NCBI GenBank assembly: GCA_024695225.1 | Contig: JAILIO010000238.1 | Coordinates: forward strand, 1-11,938 | DNA from: Lachnospiraceae bacterium | GTDB taxonomy: Bacteria; Bacillota; Clostridia; Lachnospirales; Lachnospiraceae | DNA length: 11,938 bases | Direction: 5' to 3' | Shown: one piece after another, positions 5,425 through 11,938 of the stretch | Layout of the letters: each line of letters starts with the position of its first letter | Numbering within the stretch: the stretch's first letter is position 1 | Notes under the pieces: generated by a model | The model's database searches: none | What the model saw: the letters and a program-made list of their open reading frames with translations, nothing else | What the model was told of the DNA's origin: nothing | Position numbers and translations under genes: made by a program

Positions 5425-8229
5425 TTACAGTTCCTGGTCCAGACGGGAAAGCGTCCTGTTGAATTCCCGGAATCTCTTAAGCAGTTTTCCGGTATCAGAC
5501 CTTATCCTGTCCAGATCTCCCGCCTTTCCTGCCTCCTCCAGTTCCCTGGCCATTTCGGAAATGCCATCCGCCCCCACGCTCTTTGAGGAACTCTTAAGGG
5601 CGTGAACTTTTATGGTATAGTTCTCAAGGTCTCCGCTCTCGCAGTATCTCTCAATATCGTCTGCGCTTTCCCCTGCAACGCTGTGATAAACCCCCAGCAC
5701 CACCAGAAAATCCTCAAAGGACCCGCAGAGTCCGATGCCCTTTTCCACATCCAGTTCTTCCACGTCATAAAGCCATATATGGGATTCCGGCACCTCCATG
5801 GATCCCTCATCATCTTCGTAGAAGTCATCCTCGTATCCCGGTTTATCTATGTGTTCAATTTCATCTTCATATTCCCGGTCTGCTTCGCGCTCAGGCTTTT
5901 CCTCATATCCCGGCTTGTCCAAAGGTTTAGTTTCCCCGTTTCCTATCCCGCGGGAAGTAGTTTCCGCACTCACGCCCCCGGACTGTCCATTCCCCTGTTC
6001 CCTGTCAGATACACCCTCTGAATTCTGCTCCTCCTGAGTTTCCGCAGTATTCTCCACCTTCTCTTCGGGAAGGTATCTGCATATCATTTCTTCCAGTTCG
6101 CGACTGTCCACGGGTTTTGAAATGTAATCGGAAAAGCCCTCCGAAAGATACATTTCCCTTGCCCCGGATATGGCGTTTGCGGTTAGGGCGATAAACACCG
6201 CTTCCCTGTTGAGGTTTTCCTCCACTGCCCTGTGAAGGGTCTCGATACCGTCCATATAAGGCATCATATGGTCAATAAACACTATGTCGTAGCGATTCTT
6301 CCCCATCATCACCAGACCGTTTTGCCCGGACTGGGCGGTGTCGATCTGCATCCCGGTCTTCTTGAGCAGTTTCTTTATGACCGTCAGGTTCACCTCGTTG
6401 TCATCTATCACAAGGATTCGGGCGTTTGGCGCATGGAAGAGTTCCCTGTATTTTCCTCTCTTATTTGCTTCCTTTCTGATCCTTTCCGAAATGTCCCCCA
6501 TGGGCTCCCAGTCCAGCACCTTCTGTTTTATATCAAAGGATATCTCAGTCCCTTCCCCGTAGACGCTCTTTACATCCAGTCTGCTGTCCATAAGAGCCAG
6601 AAGCTGCTGTACTATGCTCATCCCAAGCCCTGTGCCCTCGATGGATCGGTTTCTCAGTTCATCTATCCTTTCAAAGGGGACAAAAAGCCTATCCAGGTCC
6701 TCTTTTCTCATGCCTATGCCTGTATCCCCAACCCTGCATGACAGGGTGATGTGGTCCTCATCCAGCTTCGAATACCACATATCCAGTATCACATGGCCCT
6801 GTTTCGTATATTTCACCGAATTTGTCAGCAGGTTCAGGATCACCTGCTTTATGCGGATCTCATCTCCGTACAGGCTGTGTGGGATCCGGGGGTCAATATT
6901 CGCCTCAAGGATCAGTCCCTTTTTCTCCGCCTTGTCCTTCACCATGTTCACCAGATCGCTGACTACAGACGAAAGTTCATATTTTGTGGGCAGGATCTCC
7001 ATCTTGCCCTCTTCGATCTTGGAGAAATCCAGGATGTCATTTATAAGTGACAGCAATGTCCGCCCTGCGCTTCTGATATCCTCTGCGTAAGCCAGAGTTT
7101 CCTTTTCCCTGCTCTCTCTCAGGATCATCTCATCCATGCCCAGCACCGAATTTATGGGAGTCCGGATCTCATGGGACATATTTGCGAGAAATGAAGACTT
7201 TGCCTTGTTTGCATCGTTTGCTATCTGTTTCTGTTCTTCCAGCTCCCGGATATGCCTGTAATGGCTGGTGGAGTCCGTGAGGGTGTACACGGTGCCCACA
7301 TTTACCCCTCCCTGGATCACCGGTTTCTCTTCCGGAGTGTATATCCTCTTATTCACCCGTATGAGATCTCCCGTTTCAATGGAAGAGCAGAGGTCCTCCA
7401 CTACTCTGCGTCCATTGGTCTCAAGTTCCGGAAATATTGCTGCCGCAGTCCTGTTGTAGTAGTCCACTTTTCCTTTGTCATTCACGGCCACCACGCCGGA
7501 AGACAGTTCTTCGATGGCATACTCCTTGGCGATGGATTCCACATCCAGGAGGTTGTAACGGAATATCGCTATGAACATGAATATGGCGGCGATGGGAAAT
7601 CCCAGCATCGTGACATCGTAAACACCGCTCAAAGGGCTGATCCCGAACATTTCGATCAACACGAACAAACTGTCTGTGAGAACGGCCAGGATCACGGTCC
7701 TTATACGCTTCTTTCCCACAGGGTTCTTTTCTCTCCGGGCCGCAACGATCAGCATGCAGATCCCTGCGGTAATATATATGATCAGCATAACGCCCCAGAA
7801 ATAATGCCATACCCCGTTTCTGTACTGAAAGATCGGGAAATCGCCATACATGGAGAAGGAGGTGTCACGATAAAACAGACCCGTGTGATCCGTGGTCAGC
7901 ACAAGCGCGTAGGTCACCACATTTATCATCCCCAGGAATATCCTGATGGAAAGGGGTACATAAACCTTGCAAAGCTCCACTATGAATATAAAGAGTGAAA
8001 AGGTGATCCACGCCCTTCCGAGCCAGGAGGCTTTAAGGGCGATCCAGTAACCTTCCTCGGTTTTCGCAGTGAGCTCCAGCAGATAACCCACCCCGTTTAT
8101 GAGGGTGGCAGAACAGCTAAAGAACAGATACGAATGCATCTTGTTCTTCCAGTTTTTCAAAACCACCCAGCACTCTGCAAAAACCGCTGCTATGCTGATA
8201 CATTGTATAATTATGACTATCTGATACAT
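5425..8229 (-). CDS. Hybrid sensor histidine kinase: 7TM-PAS-HisKA-HATPase-REC-Hpt
   Basis: Membrane sensor with a full internal phosphorelay, 934 residues from the ATG at 8229. Residues 1-225 hold about seven hydrophobic segments, like the 7TM sensor region of histidine kinases. A PAS-like segment follows (about 235-325, SGVVAVNDKGKVDYYN). HisKA has the H-box SFLANMSHEIRTP with phosphorylatable H353. The ATPase domain shows the N-box (NLLTNSVKY, N466/N470), G1 (DTGIGM, 502-507), the F-box (FVPFERID) and G2 (GTGLGMS, 532-538). The receiver domain has D609/D610, phospho-acceptor D653 (FIDHMMPYMDG) and K705. An acidic linker of about 100 residues leads to a C-terminal Hpt domain with H876 (VHALKSSSK). 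All key residues are present. GAGGAG lies 5 nt before this ATG; the adjacent ATG (8232) and a GTG (8244) are too close to it or upstream of it. No response regulator gene adjoins it, and the signal is unknown. Confidence 0.95.
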   Translation of the reverse strand: MYQIVIIIQCISIAAVFAECWVVLKNWKNKMHSYLFFSCSATLINGVGYLLELTAKTEEGYWIALKASWLGRAWITFSLFIFIVELCKVYVPLSIRIFLGMINVVTYALVLTTDHTGLFYRDTSFSMYGDFPIFQYRNGVWHYFWGVMLIIYITAGICMLIVAARREKNPVGKKRIRTVILAVLTDSLFVLIEMFGISPLSGVYDVTMLGFPIAAIFMFIAIFRYNLLDVESIAKEYAIEELSSGVVAVNDKGKVDYYNRTAAAIFPELETNGRRVVEDLCSSIETGDLIRVNKRIYTPEEKPVIQGGVNVGTVYTLTDSTSHYRHIRELEEQKQIANDANKAKSSFLANMSHEIRTPINSVLGMDEMILRESREKETLAYAEDIRSAGRTLLSLINDILDFSKIEEGKMEILPTKYELSSVVSDLVNMVKDKAEKKGLILEANIDPRIPHSLYGDEIRIKQVILNLLTNSVKYTKQGHVILDMWYSKLDEDHITLSCRVGDTGIGMRKEDLDRLFVPFERIDELRNRSIEGTGLGMSIVQQLLALMDSRLDVKSVYGEGTEISFDIKQKVLDWEPMGDISERIRKEANKRGKYRELFHAPNARILVIDDNEVNLTVIKKLLKKTGMQIDTAQSGQNGLVMMGKNRYDIVFIDHMMPYMDGIETLHRAVEENLNREAVFIALTANAISGAREMYLSEGFSDYISKPVDSRELEEMICRYLPEEKVENTAETQEEQNSEGVSDREQGNGQSGGVSAETTSRGIGNGETKPLDKPGYEEKPEREADREYEDEIEHIDKPGYEDDFYEDDEGSMEVPESHIWLYDVEELDVEKGIGLCGSFEDFLVVLGVYHSVAGESADDIERYCESGDLENYTIKVHALKSSSKSVGADGISEMARELEEAGKAGDLDRIRSDTGKLLKRFREFNRTLSRLDQEL

Positions 8230-8255
8230 CATGTCTCCTCGCACACATCATGTGC

Positions 8256-8285
8256 ATAATACGGGGGGATCACATATTTGATCAA
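8256..8285 (-). promoter_or_regulatory. Candidate sigma-A promoter for the hybrid kinase gene
   Basis: The minus strand has TTGATC (8285-8280, four of six matches to the -35 consensus) and TATTAT (8261-8256, five of six to the -10) separated by 18 nt. Transcription would begin near 8249, leaving a leader of about 20 nt before the ATG at 8229. The -35 overlaps the end of the upstream CDF gene, so the kinase could be made both from the upstream transcript and from this site. A small inverted repeat, GCACA/TGTGC (8241-8255), sits at the predicted start, just before the ribosome site. Motif match only. Confidence 0.4.
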
Positions 8286-9388
8286 TCGCTCACATCTGCG
8301 TCAAATCCGACTCTGACATTGTAATCAGGATATTTTTCAGAGACTTCCTTAACCACATTTTTGTAAACCTCTTCCCTGTCGGGGGCATCGAAATCTATCA
8401 CCGCATCGAACTGGATCTTTCTATCTTCCATGTTCAGATAAAAGCCGTGCATCTGCAGCACATAGTCACGAGACAGTACAGTCTTCCTTATGTCATTCTG
8501 TATCCGGGCAGCTACGTCATCCTTTAAATTCAGACCATACACGCTTATTCCGGTGATCACAACGTTGCATTCCTCGTACACCTTGTCCACTATATCCCTC
8601 TCCAGGCGGTCCAGTTCAGTAACCGTCATTTCCCCGGGAAGTTCTATGTGAAATGAGCCTATGAGATTGTCAGGGCCGTAATTGTGGAGCACCAGGTCGT
8701 ATACACCGGAGACCTCAGGGAAACTGTTTACCACATCCTTTATGGCTTTTGCCATGTCGCTTCCGGGGCGCTCTCCCAGGATCTGGGATATGGTGGCGCC
8801 CAGCATCTCCACGCCGGACTTGATCATGAGAACGGAGATCACCACACCCAGAAATGCTTCGATGCTCAACCCCCAGACCTCGAACACTATGGCGGCGATA
8901 AGCGTGGACAGGGACACAAAGGAATCATTTCTGGCGTCCTCCCCCGATGCAGTCAGGGAGTCGGACTGAAGTTCTTTCCCCTTTTTCTGAAAATAAGCGC
9001 CCAGACTGAATTTGACCACAACAGCTACCCCAACTATCACAAGCCCCGGGATGTCATAATCAGGAGTTCTGGGTGACAACACGGCTTCCAGAGACTGTAA
9101 GAGGGCAGTGAGACCTGCATACAGGATGATGACTGAGATCACGCTGGCGCTGATATACTCGATCCTGCCGTGCCCGAAGGGGTGTTTCTTGTCAGGCTTT
9201 CTCTCGGAAAGCCTGGTACCTATTATGGTGATCACGGATGAAAGAGCATCGCTTAAGTTGTTCACGGCATCCAGGACTATGGCGATGGAATTGGAAAGGA
9301 TGCCGATCACCATTTTGAATACCGCAAGCATCACGTTTACCAGGATGCCTACGACGCTTACCCTTATTATCTTTTGTCCTCTGCTCAT
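8282..9388 (-). CDS. Cation diffusion facilitator transporter, possibly manganese type
   Basis: Inner-membrane metal/proton antiporter of the CDF family that exports divalent cations; 368 residues from the ATG at 9388. About six transmembrane segments span residues 5-200. The TM2 metal site reads DAVNNLSDA (D40, N43/N44, D47) and the TM5 site DARNDS (D151, D155). FGHGRIEY (71-78) is a family hallmark. The N/DxxxD plus DxxxD pattern resembles manganese-exporting CDFs more than zinc exporters, which usually have His in TM2 or TM5; this is an inference. After the normal cytoplasmic domain (about 205-288) there is an extra segment (about 290-368) that looks like a second small alpha/beta domain. 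The ATG at 9388 overlaps the GNAT stop (ATGA) and has AGGAG 6 nt upstream, so it is preferred over an in-frame ATG at 9421. The gene is translationally coupled to the GNAT gene. Confidence 0.93.
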   Translation of the reverse strand: MSRGQKIIRVSVVGILVNVMLAVFKMVIGILSNSIAIVLDAVNNLSDALSSVITIIGTRLSERKPDKKHPFGHGRIEYISASVISVIILYAGLTALLQSLEAVLSPRTPDYDIPGLVIVGVAVVVKFSLGAYFQKKGKELQSDSLTASGEDARNDSFVSLSTLIAAIVFEVWGLSIEAFLGVVISVLMIKSGVEMLGATISQILGERPGSDMAKAIKDVVNSFPEVSGVYDLVLHNYGPDNLIGSFHIELPGEMTVTELDRLERDIVDKVYEECNVVITGISVYGLNLKDDVAARIQNDIRKTVLSRDYVLQMHGFYLNMEDRKIQFDAVIDFDAPDREEVYKNVVKEVSEKYPDYNVRVGFDADVSD

Positions 9389-10131
9389 GCCTGTCTCCTG
9401 TCTGTTATGAGTTCCGTCCACCCGGGGATAAAACCGCTCTTAACTGCGATCCCAAGGGACAGTGTATGGGAAAATGCGGTCCCGTAATAGGGAACCTTTC
9501 CCCTCTTTAATATCTCATTCCTGAGCCTTTTTACCAGCTGAACCCCCAGCCCCCTTCCTCTGGCTTTTGGAAGCACATCTATCCCTATCTGCCAGAACTC
9601 CGGGCTGTCAGCACTTGCTCCCGCCATGGCGATGACCTCACCGTTTTCAACGGCGGATATACCCAGCACATCCGGAGCTTCGCTCTTAAAGCTGTATGCA
9701 TTTAAAAATCTGTCATCCCCTCTGAATCTTTCTATCTCCTCAGCCTCGTAAAGCCTGAACCCCTCATCCCCTGAGGACTCATCAGACTCATCAAAGGATA
9801 TAAAGAAGGGATGTATCTTTTTGATCTGATACCCGTACTCTTCAAGGATACGGTTTAAATCGTGCATATTGCCGGCTTCCATGAACCAGGCGGCGTCTGC
9901 ATCCCTGTACTCCCCTTCGAGCCTGTGAACTATGTCAGGCCTTCCTGTCACAAGCAGTTTGTTCCTGACTGAAACCACGGACAGAAAGGGATCCTCTGTC
10001 CCGTCAAAATTTCTCTTCCCTTCCCTTTTTTCAAAGGGGCTGAAAATGTTCCCGCTGCCCGATCCTATATCTTCGCTTTCACAGCAGTAGTCCAGCGAGA
10101 GCTGTCTGTAAACCCTCTCAAAACCCTTCAT
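9385..10131 (-). CDS. GNAT-family N-acetyltransferase
   Basis: A 248-residue predicted acetyltransferase using acetyl-CoA; the substrate is unknown. The C-terminal half carries the GNAT fold. The acetyl-CoA pyrophosphate loop reads VLPKARGRGLGVQLV (186-200, R/Q-x-x-G-x-G/A pattern), preceded by the strand FWQIGIDV and followed by a helix. The C-terminal YYGTAFSHTLSLGIAVKSGF segment matches the family's S/N-x-x-S-x-x-x-A-x-x-x-G-F pattern. The N-terminal half (1-130) contains DYCC (14-17) and IFSPFEKREGKRNF. It recalls the longer Firmicutes GNAT group with a paired N-terminal domain (the Pfam 'GNAT acetyltransferase' type), but I cannot confirm this by eye. The ATG at 10131 is preceded by GGCGGA, a modest ribosome site. 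The stop overlaps the CDF start, so both are likely made from one message, yet nothing in the sequence links acetylation to metal export. The spacer upstream carries the 14-bp repeat array. Confidence 0.88.
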   Translation of the reverse strand: MKGFERVYRQLSLDYCCESEDIGSGSGNIFSPFEKREGKRNFDGTEDPFLSVVSVRNKLLVTGRPDIVHRLEGEYRDADAAWFMEAGNMHDLNRILEEYGYQIKKIHPFFISFDESDESSGDEGFRLYEAEEIERFRGDDRFLNAYSFKSEAPDVLGISAVENGEVIAMAGASADSPEFWQIGIDVLPKARGRGLGVQLVKRLRNEILKRGKVPYYGTAFSHTLSLGIAVKSGFIPGWTELITDRRQA

Positions 10132-10165
10132 TTTTCCGCCCGCCTTCGCCTATCCGTCTTTTACG

Positions 10166-10190
10166 TTTTGATCTCAGCTTTTGATCTCAG
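10166..10190. repeat. Two tandem copies of a 13-mer next to the 14-bp array
   Basis: TTTTGATCTCAGC occurs twice head to tail at 10166-10178 and 10179-10191; the last base is shared with the first 14-bp unit. A third, near-identical copy with one mismatch (TTTTGATCGCAGC) lies at 10307-10319 on the far side of the 14-bp array. The array is therefore bracketed by the same word, and both repeat types begin with TTTT and end in a short GC-containing tail. Confidence 0.85.
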
Positions 10191-10302
10191 CTTTTCTTTA
10201 TCCGTTTTTCTTTATCCGTTTTTCTTTATCCGTTTTTCTTTATCTGCTTTTCTTTATCCGCTTTTCTTTATCCGTTTTTCTTTATCTGCTTTTCTTTATC
10301 CG
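10191..10302. repeat. 14-bp tandem repeat, eight units
   Basis: Eight contiguous 14-nt units fit YTTTTCTTTATCYG. They start at 10191, 10205, 10219, 10233, 10247, 10261, 10275 and 10289. Units differ only at the first base (C or T) and the thirteenth (C or T), so the array is near-perfect and probably young or actively homogenised. Because 14 is not a multiple of three, every minus-strand frame meets a stop within about 42 nt; it is not protein-coding in the direction of the neighbouring genes. On the minus strand it is a purine-rich run (CGGATAAAGAAAAR units) that would lie in the message about 60 nt upstream of the GNAT start codon. Confidence 0.95.
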
Positions 10303-10364
10303 GATCTTTTGATCGCAGCCTCTTCTATCAGCGCCCTTTCATCTGTCCTGTCCTCACGCCTGCC

Positions 10365-11180
10365 TCACTGTATCTCCAGAAAAGACTTCATCACCCTGAC
10401 AAACAGGAACTCATTGTCCAGAAACGAAAAATGCCCTGCCCCTTCTATCCTCACAAGACCGGAACCCGGTATCAGGCTCTCCATCATTTCCCCGGAGGAA
10501 ATGGGAGTCGCCGTATCTGCAGTCCCCCAAACCAGAAGTGTCGGGGCTTTTATGAGAGGCATCCACTCTCTCTCGTCCTCATTTACCACCCGGACCATGG
10601 TGTCTCTCATAACAGGCGATGCCGCCCTGTAATCCGCGCTGCCGTGGCTCTTCTTGTATTTCTCCAGGGCATCCGGGAAAAGGGCCTTCACTATCGGAGT
10701 CTCCAGGATCTTTCGGCCTGTCTTGTACCTGCGGATAGCGGCCTTCTGGGCCTCGGTCTTTTCAGGCACTATACCGGCGCTGTCTACCAGGATCATCTTG
10801 TCTATCCTGAAAGGAAGCTTATCCCCGTCTCTCCCTGCCATTTTAATAAGGACTCTGCCTCCGTGGGAGTGCCCCAGGAATATTACTTCCGGCCTGCTGC
10901 CATCATTTCCTGCGTCCAATCCCAGCATATACAGGGTGAATTCCCTGACGAATTCTATGTAGTCATCCACATTCCAGGGGGACTCAGGCTCATCGCTGCC
11001 ACCGGTCTGCCCGGAGCATCCCGGAAGATCCGGCGCTGCCACATGATATTTCACTGACAGGGCATCCATGGTCCTTGAAAAGAGGTCCGCGTTGCTGGCC
11101 CAGCCGTGGATCATCACCAACAGCGGACCTTCGCCTTTCTCGATATAATGTGTCCTTATTCCCCTTATTGTGGTTTCCAT
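10365..11180 (-). CDS. Alpha/beta-hydrolase
   Basis: A 271-residue cytoplasmic hydrolase of the alpha/beta superfamily (esterase/lipase-like; substrate unknown). No signal peptide or membrane segment is present. The oxyanion-hole motif is MIHGWASN (23-30). The nucleophile elbow is GHSHGG (103-108) with Ser105. The acid is Asp222 in WGTADTATP, and the catalytic His250 lies in GAGHFSF. The cap region (about 135-200, rich in Lys and Arg) probably sets specificity and is not diagnostic. The length is standard and all triad residues are present, so it should be active. The ATG at 11180 has only a weak ribosome site (GGCGGAAAG), and the preceding gene ends 21 nt upstream, so the two are probably co-transcribed. 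It could act on a small ester or peptide; epoxide hydrolase and haloalkane dehalogenase relatives share this fold and cannot be excluded. Confidence 0.9.
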   Translation of the reverse strand: METTIRGIRTHYIEKGEGPLLVMIHGWASNADLFSRTMDALSVKYHVAAPDLPGCSGQTGGSDEPESPWNVDDYIEFVREFTLYMLGLDAGNDGSRPEVIFLGHSHGGRVLIKMAGRDGDKLPFRIDKMILVDSAGIVPEKTEAQKAAIRRYKTGRKILETPIVKALFPDALEKYKKSHGSADYRAASPVMRDTMVRVVNEDEREWMPLIKAPTLLVWGTADTATPISSGEMMESLIPGSGLVRIEGAGHFSFLDNEFLFVRVMKSFLEIQ

Positions 11181-11201
11181 CAGGTATCTTTCCGCCTTAT
11201 C

Positions 11202-11938
11202 TCAGCCATCCTCTGAAATGGCTGCCGTTTCCTCCTGGGTACAGGCCATCAGGAGCAGATACCATCCCATGGAACTGTTTTCGGGGATCTGCACCTTCTT
11301 TTCACTGTTTCTCCCGAGAAAATAATGCACGTAATTCTGCAGCGCAGTCCTGTACTCGTGATTGGTTATGGCATAATTCACAAATGAGATCTTTATGGCG
11401 GATGCAAAGATCCCCCGATCATCATTTCTGTCTTCCCCCGCCATATAAGGGGATCTGCGGTCATTCTGTGCTATGGAGGATGACTCCTCTGTCATCTGTT
11501 TCATAAGTCTCTCACAGACCAGGGTATCAACCCTTCTCCTGGTGAAGAGATAAAAGGCGCATCCGTAAAAAATATTCTCATCTGTCAGGTCAGGCTCAGG
11601 GGCAGCTGCGAGAAATGATTCTGCACGGCCTTTGTCAAACAGGGATCCGTCTGCCCTGTAGAGCGCCGTGCTCATGAGAAATATACCTGTGGCATCCTCC
11701 GGGTGTGCAGCGAGATATGCGCTTTCCATGCGCCTTGCGGCGCTGAGGCACCGACCCGAAAATGCCACATCCGTTTTCACTGTGGCAATGCTCATACCCG
11801 CCAGGACCGCGCACATGGCGGGTGTACCCTCATTCAGGTCAAACCACTTTTCTGCGCATTTCATCCCTGTTTCAAGGAGAGCCTTGCCCTCCTCTTCATC
11901 TGCCGCGGCAAACCCGGCCTCATCAGCTATCAGATACA
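11202..11938 (-). CDS. Helical protein of unknown function (5' end beyond the window)
   Basis: A minus-strand frame, open from the window edge to TGA at 11204-11202, gives at least 245 residues. A Met codon at 11864 exists, but the frame upstream of it is also open and protein-like (ending EEEGKALLETG before that Met), and no ribosome site precedes it. The true start therefore lies outside the window. The product looks mostly alpha-helical, with alternating Ala/Leu-rich segments (MCAVLAGMSIA, ATGIFLMSTALYR) suggestive of TPR-like or other helical repeats. No TPR consensus is clear enough to claim, and no catalytic motif or membrane segment was seen. Several Cys are scattered through it. It ends 21 nt before the hydrolase gene. 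I do not recognise the family. Confidence 0.8.
   Translation of the reverse strand, partial: YLIADEAGFAAADEEEGKALLETGMKCAEKWFDLNEGTPAMCAVLAGMSIATVKTDVAFSGRCLSAARRMESAYLAAHPEDATGIFLMSTALYRADGSLFDKGRAESFLAAAPEPDLTDENIFYGCAFYLFTRRRVDTLVCERLMKQMTEESSSIAQNDRRSPYMAGEDRNDDRGIFASAIKISFVNYAITNHEYRTALQNYVHYFLGRNSEKKVQIPENSSMGWYLLLMACTQEETAAISEDG

Larger units (their letters stand above)
10132..10364. other. Repeat-filled spacer between the hydrolase and GNAT genes
   Basis: A 233-nt gap between two genes on the same strand. Most of it (10166-10319) is tandem repeats, described separately. About 45 nt next to the hydrolase stop contain an open minus-strand stretch in the hydrolase frame. About 35 nt before the GNAT start contain only its ribosome site. 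No clear promoter or terminator was found. The long plus-strand open frame crossing this gap is a shadow, because the pyrimidine-rich repeat has no stop in that direction. Confidence 0.6.

Noticed and set aside
5149..5605. Plus-strand open frames over the 18-bp repeat giving Gly/Phe/Met- or Cys/His-rich hexapeptide repeats
   Set aside because: They have no ribosome site, overlap the kinase 3' end and the Ig-protein 5' end antisense, and are explained by the 18-nt period.
10166..10319. CRISPR array
   Set aside because: The repeats are contiguous 14-mers and 13-mers with no unique spacers, and no cas genes are present.
10168..10632. Long plus-strand open frame across the 14-bp repeat giving a Phe/Leu/Ser-rich protein
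   Set aside because: It is open because the repeat is pyrimidine-rich on this strand and then runs antisense to the well-supported hydrolase gene. It has no ribosome site.

Overview
The window reads as a chromosomal stretch from a Clostridia-type Firmicute, most likely a Lachnospiraceae relative. The main evidence is the asparaginyl-tRNA synthetase, whose sequence closely resembles what I recall of Lachnospiraceae AsnS. Other support comes from purine-rich Shine-Dalgarno sites, a Big_2-type surface protein and a 7TM hybrid sensor kinase. Base composition looks close to half G+C by eye. No phage, transposase, CRISPR, rRNA or tRNA signal was seen. Every supported gene lies on the minus strand, so transcription runs from high to low coordinates.

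In transcription order: (1) 11938-11202, the C-terminal part of a helical protein of unknown function whose start lies outside the window; (2) 11180-10365, an alpha/beta hydrolase with an intact Ser-Asp-His triad; (3) 10364-10132, a spacer that is mostly tandem repeats, eight 14-bp units flanked by copies of a 13-mer; (4) 10131-9385, a GNAT acetyltransferase; (5) 9388-8282, a cation diffusion facilitator joined to the GNAT gene by an ATGA stop/start overlap; (6) 8229-5425, a large 7TM-PAS-HisKA-HATPase-REC-Hpt hybrid kinase with its own candidate promoter; (7) 5424-5159, a spacer with degenerate 18-bp repeats and an extended -10 promoter; (8) 5158-3143, a secreted protein with three bacterial Ig-like (Big_2) domains and a divergent C-terminal half; (9) 3062-1626, a MurF-like ligase with a membrane-spanning N-terminus; (10) 1458-61, asnS; (11) from 71 to the window edge, the possible start of a membrane protein.

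The genes do not form one obvious pathway. GNAT-CDF is the only clearly coupled pair. The kinase follows the CDF and could share its transcript or use its own promoter. No DNA-binding response regulator lies beside it, so its Hpt domain probably signals to a distant regulator. The Ig-like protein and the MurF-like ligase both suggest cell-envelope work and may be co-transcribed.

The least ordinary content is non-genic or architectural: the 14-bp repeat array ahead of the GNAT gene, the 18-bp repeat between the kinase and Ig-protein genes, and the membrane-anchored Mur ligase. I found nothing that amounts to a clearly new defence or mobile system.
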